This document shows positions 1-6,337 of a stretch of DNA of 7,690 nucleotides, in pieces (the first letter of the stretch is position 1; the number at the start of each line of letters is the position of its first letter). The DNA is from CAYUXU01 sp964489695 (lineage in GTDB: Bacteria; Bacillota_I; Bacilli_A; Erysipelotrichales; Erysipelotrichaceae). Location: the NCBI GenBank assembly GCA_964489695.1, contig CAZAZP010000033.1, forward strand, positions 1 through 7,690, written 5' to 3'. Made by a program: the position numbers and the translations under genes. Under the pieces are notes generated by a model, which searched no databases, had not been told where the DNA came from, and saw nothing but the letters and a program-made list of their open reading frames with translations.

Positions 1-12
1 ATACTTTGACAT

Positions 13-47
13 AAAAAACCCCCTTACCGTGTCCGGATTTGGGGGTT
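13..47 (-). terminator. Hairpin with T-run on the minus strand (possible Rho-independent terminator)
   Basis: Seen: AACCCCC (17-23) pairs perfectly with GGGGGTT (41-47), and an inner CCG (27-29)/CGG (34-36) stem can form in the loop. Six A residues (13-18) precede the 5' arm, so read on the minus strand the stem is followed directly by a T-run, the layout of an intrinsic terminator. On the plus strand only two T follow the stem, so it would be weak in the direction of the genes seen here. Inference: it either stops right-to-left antisense transcription, works poorly as the end of a gene lying left of the window, or is the core of a small palindromic repeat. The pairing is certain; the function is not. 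Confidence 0.5.
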
Positions 48-97
48 CACATCAAGTAAAACTTAGGTTTTTTCTTCCCCAGCTTTAATAATAGATG

Positions 98-102
98 GGT
101 GA
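98..102 (+). promoter_or_regulatory. GGTGA Shine-Dalgarno that sets the start of the first gene at 107
   Basis: GGTGA matches the 3' part of the full anti-SD complement (AGGAGGTGAT). Its second G lies 7 bases before ATG 107, exactly the spacing seen at tilS and ftsH. The in-frame ATG at 95 lies upstream of this site and has no purine-rich sequence before it. Confidence 0.65.
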
Positions 103-106
103 GATA

Positions 107-682
107 ATGGAAAATAATGAAATAACCGCAATTATCAGACTTTTGTGTACTGTCCCGACGGATGAAATTTGTCAAAAACTAGTTAAACGCTGGCTACAAC
201 TGGAATATCAGCGGCTAAACAGTTTACCAAAAAATCTGCAGTGTCAGGTGTTAATTAGTCGTTTTAATTACTATTATAGAAGTAAATACAAATCAGCCGA
301 ATTAGTCCAATTAAAAATCAAGATTGGTGATATTGGTTATTGGGATTTTGGTGAAACGTATTTAAATGAATCGGGCTTTCAACATTTGGGCTTAGTGTTA
401 AGTTTTTTTAACTCGAAGGCTTTTGTTTTGCCATTAACTAGTAATCCTTTAATGTATGAACAAAGCTATTGTCCAGATACTTTTCCCTTAGGGAAAAAGC
501 ACCTTTTTCGCTTAAGCCAACATTATGGCTTAGCTAAGCCTTCAGTAATCTTTCTTAATGATGGTAAATATTTAAATACTGCGCGCTTAATTCGAGTGGT
601 GAGCCATATTCCCCCAGCTAGTCCGGTTTTTCACCAAATAAAGACACAACTTGCAGAAAATATTGGTTTATTAACTATTTAA
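107..682 (+). CDS. PemK/MazF-fold-like protein, function unknown
   Basis: A 191-residue protein when started at ATG 107 (an in-frame ATG at 95 has no ribosome-binding site). Residues 1-65 look helical and charged and I do not recognise them. From about residue 70 it resembles the PemK/MazF beta-barrel: GDIGYWDFGE (74-83), GFQHLGLVLS (90-99), PLTSNP (109-114) and a C-terminal strand/helix stretch containing FLND and NTAR (about 148-160). Known MazF/PemK toxins carry an arginine in a G-x-RP-x-x-V motif at the second position; here the equivalent reads HLGLV, with no RP, although the PLTS part is kept. No antitoxin-like small gene is seen beside it; 33 bases separate it from tilS. I infer a chromosomal, non-toxin or divergent member of the fold, possibly co-transcribed with the tRNA-modification gene downstream. 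The fold call rests on motif memory only, and a standalone hypothetical protein is the alternative. No signal peptide or membrane segment is visible. Confidence 0.55.
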   Translation: MENNEITAIIRLLCTVPTDEICQKLVKRWLQLEYQRLNSLPKNLQCQVLISRFNYYYRSKYKSAELVQLKIKIGDIGYWDFGETYLNESGFQHLGLVLSFFNSKAFVLPLTSNPLMYEQSYCPDTFPLGKKHLFRLSQHYGLAKPSVIFLNDGKYLNTARLIRVVSHIPPASPVFHQIKTQLAENIGLLTI

Positions 683-715
683 ACTAAGATATTGTATGAT
701 TAAGACGGTGATTAA

Positions 716-1924
716 ATGAAAAAGCGATATTTAGTTGCTGTAAGTGGTGGCCCAGATTCGATGGCGTTATTGGAAATGTTACGCCAAAAGCAGCTGGACT
801 TACTAGTAGCCCACGTTAATTATCATAAGCGGCTTTCAGCTGATCGGGATGAGAAGATTGTTAGTGAATATTGTAAACAATATAACATTCCGTTTTTCGT
901 CTTAGCTCCTGAACATGAACAAGGTAATTTTCAACATTGGGCGCGTCAAGTTCGGTTAGCTTTTTTTAAACAGCTAGTTTTGCAATATCAGCTAAGTGGG
1001 GTTTATTTAGCCCATCATGCTGATGATGTACTTGAAACATATCTCTTACAGAAAAAACAACGCCGCTTACCGCAATATTGGGGTATCAAAGCTCAAATAA
1101 CGATTAATGGTTTATTGCTTAAACGACCCTTACTGGATTATTTTAAAACTGATTTAATTGCGTATTGTCAAAAACATCAGCTCGCCTATGGTGAAGATGA
1201 AAGTAATTATACGGACCAATATACCCGTAATCAATTACGCCATCAATTATTAAGTCATTACAGTAAAAAACAAAAACTAGCATTATTAGCCGAAATAAAA
1301 CAAGCTAATCAAATATTAGCTAAAAACCAACAGGTAGTAGCGCAAGCGGTCGCACAGTTATTACCGGAGTTTACTCAGCAGGCTTATATTAAGCTAACTC
1401 CGCCAATTTTCCGCTTAGCAGTTTTACGAAGTTGGTTAATTAAACAAGGCGTAAATGCTTATCATTTCTCTACCAAACAAGTTTTAAAACTGGAAGAATT
1501 CATTTTAGCCTCGGGTAATGGTGAATACCTGATTTCCGCTGATTTAAATTTAGTACGTGATTATCAAACCATTAAATTACAATCAGCTCAACAGATTAAC
1601 TACCAATATGAACTACTTAAGATTGACGCATTAATCACACCATACTTTAAAGTAACTCAAACTGGTCCACTGAATTGCGGGGTTACGGTGAAAGCTACTG
1701 ATTTTCCTTTGACGATCCGTAATTTTAAGCCGGCTGATCGGATAAAGTTAACTTATGGCCATAAGAAGGTTAGTCGTTATTTTATTGATGAGAAAATACC
1801 ACGTCAAAAGCGTCAAAGTTGGCCAATTGTTTTAAATTGTCAGCAAGAGATAATTCTGGTTCCTGGGCTGGGAGCCAATATTACGCATTTTTCTAACAAT
1901 CCCAATTTGTTTGTGTTAAAATAA
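716..1924 (+). CDS. tilS: tRNA(Ile)-lysidine synthase TilS
   Basis: TilS uses ATP and lysine to convert C34 of tRNA-Ile(CAU) to lysidine, switching both its decoding (AUA instead of AUG) and its charging (Ile instead of Met); it is essential in most bacteria and cytosolic. Seen: the N-type ATP-pyrophosphatase PP-loop SGGPDS at residues 10-15, VAHVNYHKR (31-39), the HHADD motif (100-104) followed by ETYLLQKK in place of the more common MRLLRG version, RPLL (137-140), and RNQLR (171-175). A middle helical region follows, then a C-terminal TilS domain (about 332-386) with PADRIKL, KIPRQKR and the closing VPGLG. The length of 402 is within the family range. ATG 716 is preceded by GGTGAT (707-712) at the same spacing as the first gene and ftsH. 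It lies 23 bases upstream of hpt, the usual partner in low-GC Gram-positives. No fusion or frameshift is visible. Confidence 0.96.
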   Translation: MKKRYLVAVSGGPDSMALLEMLRQKQLDLLVAHVNYHKRLSADRDEKIVSEYCKQYNIPFFVLAPEHEQGNFQHWARQVRLAFFKQLVLQYQLSGVYLAHHADDVLETYLLQKKQRRLPQYWGIKAQITINGLLLKRPLLDYFKTDLIAYCQKHQLAYGEDESNYTDQYTRNQLRHQLLSHYSKKQKLALLAEIKQANQILAKNQQVVAQAVAQLLPEFTQQAYIKLTPPIFRLAVLRSWLIKQGVNAYHFSTKQVLKLEEFILASGNGEYLISADLNLVRDYQTIKLQSAQQINYQYELLKIDALITPYFKVTQTGPLNCGVTVKATDFPLTIRNFKPADRIKLTYGHKKVSRYFIDEKIPRQKRQSWPIVLNCQQEIILVPGLGANITHFSNNPNLFVLK

Positions 1925-1937
1925 GTTATATTGTATT

Positions 1938-1942
1938 GGAGG
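1938..1942 (+). promoter_or_regulatory. GGAGG Shine-Dalgarno fixing the hpt start at 1948
   Basis: GGAGG ends 5 bases before ATG 1948. An in-frame TTG at 1936 overlaps this site, so it cannot use it and would add only four residues not expected in the family. Confidence 0.85.
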
Positions 1943-1947
1943 AAACC

Positions 1948-2493
1948 ATGCACAAGGACGTTAAAGAAATTCTGATTGATGAAGCAGCGATTATAAATAA
2001 GTGTCAAGAACTTGGAGCGAAAATTACCGCAGATTATCAAGATAATCCCCCGTTATTAGTCGCCCTATTAAAAGGCTCAGTTCCTTTTTTAGCAAACTTA
2101 ATCCGCTTTATTGATTTAGATATTGAATATGACTTTATGGATGTATCTAGTTATGCCGGCACAGAATCAGTTGGTGATGTGAAGATCTTAAAAGACTTGG
2201 ATCAATCGATCCGTAGTCGCCGGATTCTTTTAGTGGAAGATATTGTGGATACTGGTAGAACCATTAAAGAAGTAACCCGTTTATTAGATAATAAAGGGGC
2301 AACGGATGTTAGAGTAGTTTCCTTATTGGATAAACCTAGCCGCCGCCAAGTTGAATTAGACTTACATTATATTGGCTTTGAAATTCCCAATGAATTTGTG
2401 GTTGGCTTTGGTTTGGATTTCAATGAAAAATACCGTAATTTACCGTACGTAGCGGTTTTAAAAGAAGAACTTTATAACGAGGTGATTGAGTGA
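1948..2493 (+). CDS. hpt: Hypoxanthine(-guanine) phosphoribosyltransferase
   Basis: A 181-residue purine-salvage enzyme that joins hypoxanthine or guanine to PRPP to give IMP or GMP plus pyrophosphate in the cytosol. Seen, counting from ATG 1948: LKGS (41-44), the flexible catalytic-loop region with SSY (67-69) followed by VKILKDLD, the PRPP-binding signature LLVEDIVDTGRT (94-105), and the purine-site region VGFGLDF (151-157) ending in YRNLPYVAVL. All are the standard bacterial HPRT motifs and the length is typical. The gene sits between tilS and ftsH as in many Firmicutes. Its last codons carry the ribosome-binding site of ftsH, and its TGA stop overlaps the ftsH GTG start by four bases (GTGA), so translation of the two is very likely coupled. 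The TGA stop also shows that the standard bacterial code applies. Confidence 0.96.
   Translation: MHKDVKEILIDEAAIINKCQELGAKITADYQDNPPLLVALLKGSVPFLANLIRFIDLDIEYDFMDVSSYAGTESVGDVKILKDLDQSIRSRRILLVEDIVDTGRTIKEVTRLLDNKGATDVRVVSLLDKPSRRQVELDLHYIGFEIPNEFVVGFGLDFNEKYRNLPYVAVLKEELYNEVIE
2479..2486 (+). promoter_or_regulatory. GAGGTGAT Shine-Dalgarno of ftsH inside hpt
   Basis: Eight consecutive matches to the anti-SD complement, located in the last codons of hpt, with 7 bases between the GG and GTG 2490. It supports the non-ATG start of ftsH within the GTGA overlap. Confidence 0.85.
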
Positions 2494-4367
2494 ATCGTAA
2501 AAACAATAAAAAAACAGTCGTAAATATTATTCCCATCTTAATATCATTTTTCTTTTTGATCATGTTGTTTTCGATGAATGGTACAGCTACCACTAAAAAG
2601 CTAGACTATTTAACTTTTAAACAGTTAGTCGAAACTAGTCAAATGGAAAAAGTGAATATTTCGGTTAGTAATATTATTGTCAAAGTCCAAGGTGTTTATG
2701 TTAGCGGGGATAAAAAGCAAGAGTTTTACTTGCAATTACCAAATACCGCTAATATTACTGAAGGCTTAATTAATGACTTTGAAACCCATAACATCCAATT
2801 TGAAGTTGGTGAATTAGAAAAAAGTAATTTCTGGCTTGAGATGGTCCTAGCCTATGTTCCTTATATCTTATTATTTGGGGCAGGTTATGTCTTATTCTCC
2901 CGGATGGGTAATTCCTCTGCGACTAAGAAGTCGTTTGATTTTGGAAAAAACCGGGCCCGCTTACAAGCCAATATTAAAGTAAAGTTTGATGATGTGGCGG
3001 GTTGTGAAGAAGAAAAAGAAGAAATGCAGGAACTGGTTTCCTATTTGAAAGCGCCGAAGCGCTTCTCAAAAATGGGAGCGCGAATTCCTAAAGGCGTCTT
3101 ATTAGTAGGCCCTCCAGGCACGGGTAAAACATTATTAGCAAAAGCAGTAGCTGGTGAATCGGATGTTCCGTTCTTTTCCATCTCTGGTAGTGACTTTGTC
3201 GAAATGTTTGTGGGAGTTGGAGCTAACCGGGTCCGTGAAATGTTTAAAGAAGCTAAGCAAGTAGCTCCTTGTATTATTTTCATTGATGAAATTGATGCCG
3301 TCGGCCGCGAACGGGGAGCCGGTTTAGGTGGCGGTCATGATGAACGTGAACAAACCTTAAACCAATTATTAGTTGAAATGGATGGCATTAACGATAACTC
3401 TGGTATCTTAATTTTAGCTGCAACCAATAGAGCTGATATTTTAGACCCAGCTTTACTTAGAGCGGGTCGATTTGATCGCCAAATTATGGTTAGTCTACCT
3501 GATCGCAAAGCTCGTTTTGAAATCTTAACGGTCCATGCCCGCAATAAACACGTTGATCCAAATATTGATTTAAATGCGATTGCGAAACGGACACCAGGTT
3601 TTTCCGGAGCGGATTTGGAAAACGTGCTCAATGAATCAGCTATTTTAGCCGTCAGAGCTAATCGTGATGTAATTATGCTGGAAGATATTGATGAAGCTAT
3701 CGACCGGGTTTTAATGGGCCCGGCAAAGCGCTCTAAAACATATACCGAAAAAGAACGCAAATTAGTCGCGTATCATGAAGCAGGCCACGCTGTTATTGGT
3801 TTATTTTTAGAAAACGCCAGTGTGGTGAGAAAGATTACGATTATTCCCCGGGGAATGGCGGGTGGCTATAACTTAATGACGCCCAAAGAAGAAACTTTCT
3901 TAAATACTAAATCGGATTTATTAGCTAAAATCACCAGTTATCTAGGTGGCCGGGTAGCGGAGGAAGTCTTCTTAGATGATGTTTCAACCGGCGCTAGTAG
4001 CGATATCCAAGAAGCGACGAGAATTGCTCGCGCCATGGTAGTTGAATTAGGGATGAGTGATTTAGGCCCAATTCAATACCAAAGCCAAAGTGGCAGTGTC
4101 TTTTTAGGTAGAGATTATGCTAGTGCCCAAAACTACTCAGGTGAAGTTGCTTATGAAATCGATAAAGCGGTTCGGCATATTATTGAAATGTGTCACCAAA
4201 AAGCCACGGAAATTATTAAAAAGCACACCAAAGAACTGGAGTTATTAGTTGATGCTTTATTAGAATACGATACGATTACAGCTGAACAAATTGATAATGT
4301 GATTAACGAACGACCGATTAATTACAATTTGTCAAATAATGGGCATAGCCCAGTTGATATGGATTAA
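2490..4367 (+). CDS. ftsH: ATP-dependent zinc metalloprotease FtsH
   Basis: A membrane-anchored AAA+ protease that forms a hexamer and degrades misfolded membrane proteins and selected regulators at the inner face of the membrane. Seen in 625 residues: transmembrane segment 1 at about 10-29, an extracytoplasmic domain at about 35-110, transmembrane segment 2 at about 115-136, Walker A GPPGTGKT (207-214), Walker B IIFIDE (262-267), the second region of homology ending in GRFDR with arginine fingers R327 and R330, and the zinc-protease motif HEAGH (429-433). D505 in the SSDIQEAT stretch is the expected third zinc ligand. The second region of homology reads LRAGRFDR where many homologues have LRPGRFDR; the catalytic residues are intact. 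The protein is at the short end of the family, stopping soon after the protease domain. The start is GTG, supported by a strong Shine-Dalgarno in hpt. A hairpin begins within its stop codon. Confidence 0.97.
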   Translation: MNRKNNKKTVVNIIPILISFFFLIMLFSMNGTATTKKLDYLTFKQLVETSQMEKVNISVSNIIVKVQGVYVSGDKKQEFYLQLPNTANITEGLINDFETHNIQFEVGELEKSNFWLEMVLAYVPYILLFGAGYVLFSRMGNSSATKKSFDFGKNRARLQANIKVKFDDVAGCEEEKEEMQELVSYLKAPKRFSKMGARIPKGVLLVGPPGTGKTLLAKAVAGESDVPFFSISGSDFVEMFVGVGANRVREMFKEAKQVAPCIIFIDEIDAVGRERGAGLGGGHDEREQTLNQLLVEMDGINDNSGILILAATNRADILDPALLRAGRFDRQIMVSLPDRKARFEILTVHARNKHVDPNIDLNAIAKRTPGFSGADLENVLNESAILAVRANRDVIMLEDIDEAIDRVLMGPAKRSKTYTEKERKLVAYHEAGHAVIGLFLENASVVRKITIIPRGMAGGYNLMTPKEETFLNTKSDLLAKITSYLGGRVAEEVFLDDVSTGASSDIQEATRIARAMVVELGMSDLGPIQYQSQSGSVFLGRDYASAQNYSGEVAYEIDKAVRHIIEMCHQKATEIIKKHTKELELLVDALLEYDTITAEQIDNVINERPINYNLSNNGHSPVDMD

Positions 4368-4390
4368 AAGGTGGTAACACCTTTTTCTTT
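4366..4390 (+). terminator. Hairpin plus T-tract overlapping the ftsH stop codon
   Basis: AAAAGGTG (4366-4373) and CACCTTTT (4378-4385) form an 8-bp perfect stem around a GTAA (GNRA-type) loop, followed by TTTTTCTTT counted from 4382. This is the form of a Rho-independent terminator, though only four of the eight pairs are G-C, so it may be partial. The 5' arm starts on the last two bases of the ftsH TAA, so a ribosome at the stop codon would cover it. hslO starts only 18 bases further on, so I read it as a leaky terminator that lowers hslO-dusB expression relative to ftsH. Confidence 0.55.
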
Positions 4391-4407
4391 AGCCTTAAAG
4401 GAGTTTT

Positions 4408-5292
4408 ATGAAAGATGAATTAATTATAGCGTTAGCGAAACAACATAATTTTCGCGCCTACGCCTTGACGGCGACTAACTTAGTTGAAACTGCTCGTTTA
4501 GCCCATGATTTATGGCCGACTGCCAGTGCGGCCTTAGGTCGGACATTAATCGTTGGAGCGATGCTAGGTCAAATGCTAAAGGCGGAACAAGAAAAATTAA
4601 CGATTACGATTAATGGCGGTGGACCCTTAGGCACGATTTTAGTGGATGCGTTTTCTGATGGTCGCGTGCGCGGCTTTGTTGGGGAACCACATATTTTATT
4701 AATTAACCCAGAAACTGGTAAGTTAGCAGTTGGTGAAGCTGTTGGAACAGCTGGGTATTTAAAAGTAATTAAAGACCAAGCTTTAAAAGGTGAATTTACT
4801 GGTCTAGTTAAATTGGTTAGTGGCGAAATCGGGGAAGACTTTGCTTATTATTTTCTGGCGAGTGAACAAATCCCGACCGCGTTAAGTGTCGGTGTGTTAG
4901 TCAACCCAGATTATTCAATCGCTAGTGCGGGCGGCTTATTGCTTCAAATGTTGCCAGAGGCTAGTGAAGCGGATATTACTTACGTTGAAAACTTAGTCGC
5001 TAATTTACCACCAATCTCAAGTTTAGTCCAAGCTGGTTTAAATGCACAGGGTCTTTTGGATTATTTGAATACTGAACTCAAATTGTTAGAAGTCAATCCG
5101 CTAAAGTTTGAGTGTAATTGTAGTAAGCAGCGGTTTGCCGGTAGTTTACAAGTTTTAGCTCCTAAAGATCTTCAAGAATTGATGCAAGATCCAAGCGGCG
5201 CTGAAATTATTTGCAATTACTGTAATACCCATTATCAATTTAACCCAGCAGAACTCCAAGAAATATATCATGACAAAATGGCTCATCACTAA
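4408..5292 (+). CDS. hslO: Redox-regulated chaperone Hsp33
   Basis: Hsp33 is a cytosolic holdase that is inactive when reduced and zinc-bound; oxidation of its four cysteines releases zinc and exposes the client-binding surface, protecting proteins during oxidative and heat stress. Seen in 294 residues (typical length): the N-terminal domain with the ARLAHDLWPTASAALGR stretch (about 29-45), the conserved glycine-rich GGGPLG (about 70-75), GEIGEDFAYYF (about 139-149) and a QIPTALSVGV stretch. The C-terminal redox switch is complete as CNC (C236, C238) and CNYC (C269, C272). Start ATG 4408 has AAAGGAG at 4397-4403. It follows ftsH, another protein-quality-control gene, and its 3' end overlaps dusB by 23 bases. 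No separate promoter was found in the short gap, so it probably depends on read-through from ftsH. Confidence 0.96.
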   Translation: MKDELIIALAKQHNFRAYALTATNLVETARLAHDLWPTASAALGRTLIVGAMLGQMLKAEQEKLTITINGGGPLGTILVDAFSDGRVRGFVGEPHILLINPETGKLAVGEAVGTAGYLKVIKDQALKGEFTGLVKLVSGEIGEDFAYYFLASEQIPTALSVGVLVNPDYSIASAGGLLLQMLPEASEADITYVENLVANLPPISSLVQAGLNAQGLLDYLNTELKLLEVNPLKFECNCSKQRFAGSLQVLAPKDLQELMQDPSGAEIICNYCNTHYQFNPAELQEIYHDKMAHH

Positions 5293-6319
5293 TTTAGAAT
5301 TTGCTAATCAAGTGGTCATTGCACCGATGGCAGGGATCACAAATCAAGCCTTTCGCGAAGTTTGTTTAGAGTTTGGTAGTGGTTTAGTTTTTGGTGAGAT
5401 GATCAGTGATCAAGCTTTACTTGCTGGTAATAAACGGACGCTCGAAATGATAAAAATCAGTCAAGTTGAACATCCGATTGCCTTACAGCTATTTGGTAGT
5501 AATCCAAAAACCATGGCGTTAGCGGCTGAATATTTAGACCAAAACACGACTTGTGATTTGATTGATATCAATATGGGTTGTCCAGTTACGAAAGTTATTA
5601 AAGCGGGATCAGGGGCGGCTTTAATGAAGACACCTGAACTAGCCGTGGAAATCGTTGAGCAAGTCATTAAACGAGTTAAAAAACCAGTCACGGTGAAATT
5701 GCGGGCTGGTTGGGATAAAAACTCCATCAACGTGGTTAAACTAGCCAAACAATTAGCCCAAGCTGGGGCGAGTGCTTTAACTATCCACGCTCGCACTCGT
5801 AGTGAAATGTATGCGGGTCAAGCTGATTGGGATTTAATTAGACAAGTTAAACAAGCAGTTAAGTTACCAGTCATCGGAAATGGCGATGTAAAATCAGGTG
5901 CTGATGCGCTACGACTCCGTGAAACAACAAACTGTGATGCTATTATGGTGGGGCGGGCAGTTTTAGGTAATCCCTGGTTAATTAAAGAGTTAATCGCGGC
6001 TTTAGACCAAGAACCAATCAAACTAGCTCCGCCAGTGACGGAAGTATTTCATTATCTAAAAGAGCACTACGAAAAACTTAGTGCCCTCAAAGGTCCCAAA
6101 ATGGCTTTACTCGAAATGCGAACACACGCTGCTTGGTATCTTAGTGGTTTAGCCTTTAATACCAAAATTAAACCGTTGATTAATCAAATCAAAGAAGTCA
6201 CTTTACTTTGGGCGTTATTAGCAGAATATGAGGAACTTTTGGTTCAACCAAACCTAGCAGCCGAAGCTGTTTCAGCTTTAGTGGCGAAGTATCGCCCATT
6301 AATTGACAAACAAACTTAA
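5270..6319 (+). CDS. dusB: tRNA-dihydrouridine synthase, DusB type
   Basis: An FMN/NADPH enzyme that reduces specific uridines of tRNA to dihydrouridine. Seen in 349 residues: the N-terminal phosphate-binding strand VIAPMAGITN (about 15-24), INMGCPV with catalytic cysteine C104 and following KV and GSGAALM, VKLRAGW, H173 in TIHARTR, GNGDV (203-207) and MVGRAVLGNPW (226-236), the TIM-barrel FMN-site motifs. The C-terminal helical tRNA-binding domain includes the MRTHAAWYLSGL stretch. The target uridine position cannot be told from sequence. The length is slightly above the usual 320-335. The start at ATG 5270 lies inside hslO in another frame, giving a 23-base overlap. Upstream there is only a weak AAGAA-like ribosome-binding site, so coupling to hslO translation is likely. 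Its last codons contain the -35 box of the promoter reading into the lysS leader. Confidence 0.95.
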   Translation: MTKWLITNLEFANQVVIAPMAGITNQAFREVCLEFGSGLVFGEMISDQALLAGNKRTLEMIKISQVEHPIALQLFGSNPKTMALAAEYLDQNTTCDLIDINMGCPVTKVIKAGSGAALMKTPELAVEIVEQVIKRVKKPVTVKLRAGWDKNSINVVKLAKQLAQAGASALTIHARTRSEMYAGQADWDLIRQVKQAVKLPVIGNGDVKSGADALRLRETTNCDAIMVGRAVLGNPWLIKELIAALDQEPIKLAPPVTEVFHYLKEHYEKLSALKGPKMALLEMRTHAAWYLSGLAFNTKIKPLINQIKEVTLLWALLAEYEELLVQPNLAAEAVSALVAKYRPLIDKQT

Positions 6320-6331
6320 TTTATCTAAAAT
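6303..6331 (+). promoter_or_regulatory. Sigma-70-type promoter for the T-box leader and lysS
   Basis: A perfect -35 box TTGACA (6303-6308) is separated by exactly 17 bases from TAAAAT (6326-6331), one mismatch from the -10 consensus. The -35 lies in the final codons of dusB and the -10 just after its stop. Transcription would begin near 6338, immediately upstream of the T-box stem I, which makes lysS an independent regulated unit. An 8-bp inverted repeat, CTTAATTT (6315-6322) with AAATTAAG (6328-6335), overlaps the -10. Confidence 0.75.
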
Positions 6332-6337
6332 TAAGCT

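Noticed and set aside
6..11. TTGACA as a -35 box
   Set aside because: No -10-like hexamer lies 16-18 bases downstream; that interval is the GC-rich hairpin.
95..106. Upstream ATG at 95 as the start of the first gene
   Set aside because: No ribosome-binding site precedes it; GGTGA lies downstream of it and correctly placed for ATG 107.
672..700. TATGAT (695-700) as a promoter for tilS
   Set aside because: The hexamer 17 bases upstream (TAACTA) does not resemble a -35, and the implied transcript start would fall on the ribosome-binding site.
1927..1932. TATATT as a -10 box before hpt
   Set aside because: No acceptable -35 at a usable distance; in AT-rich DNA such hexamers are expected by chance.
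1936..1947. TTG at 1936 as the start of hpt
   Set aside because: It overlaps the GGAGG ribosome-binding site; ATG 1948 has good spacing and gives a normal HPRT N-terminus.
1840..2040. Minus-strand open frame across the tilS-hpt junction
   Set aside because: It overlaps the conserved ends of two genes and has no recognisable motif.
3041..3760. Minus-strand open frames inside ftsH (3041-3283, 3335-3760)
   Set aside because: They lie opposite strongly conserved ftsH codons, have no recognisable motifs and are low-complexity shadows.
5461..6021. Minus-strand open frames inside dusB (5461-5796, 5818-6021)
   Set aside because: Antisense shadows of conserved dusB coding sequence, without recognisable protein features.
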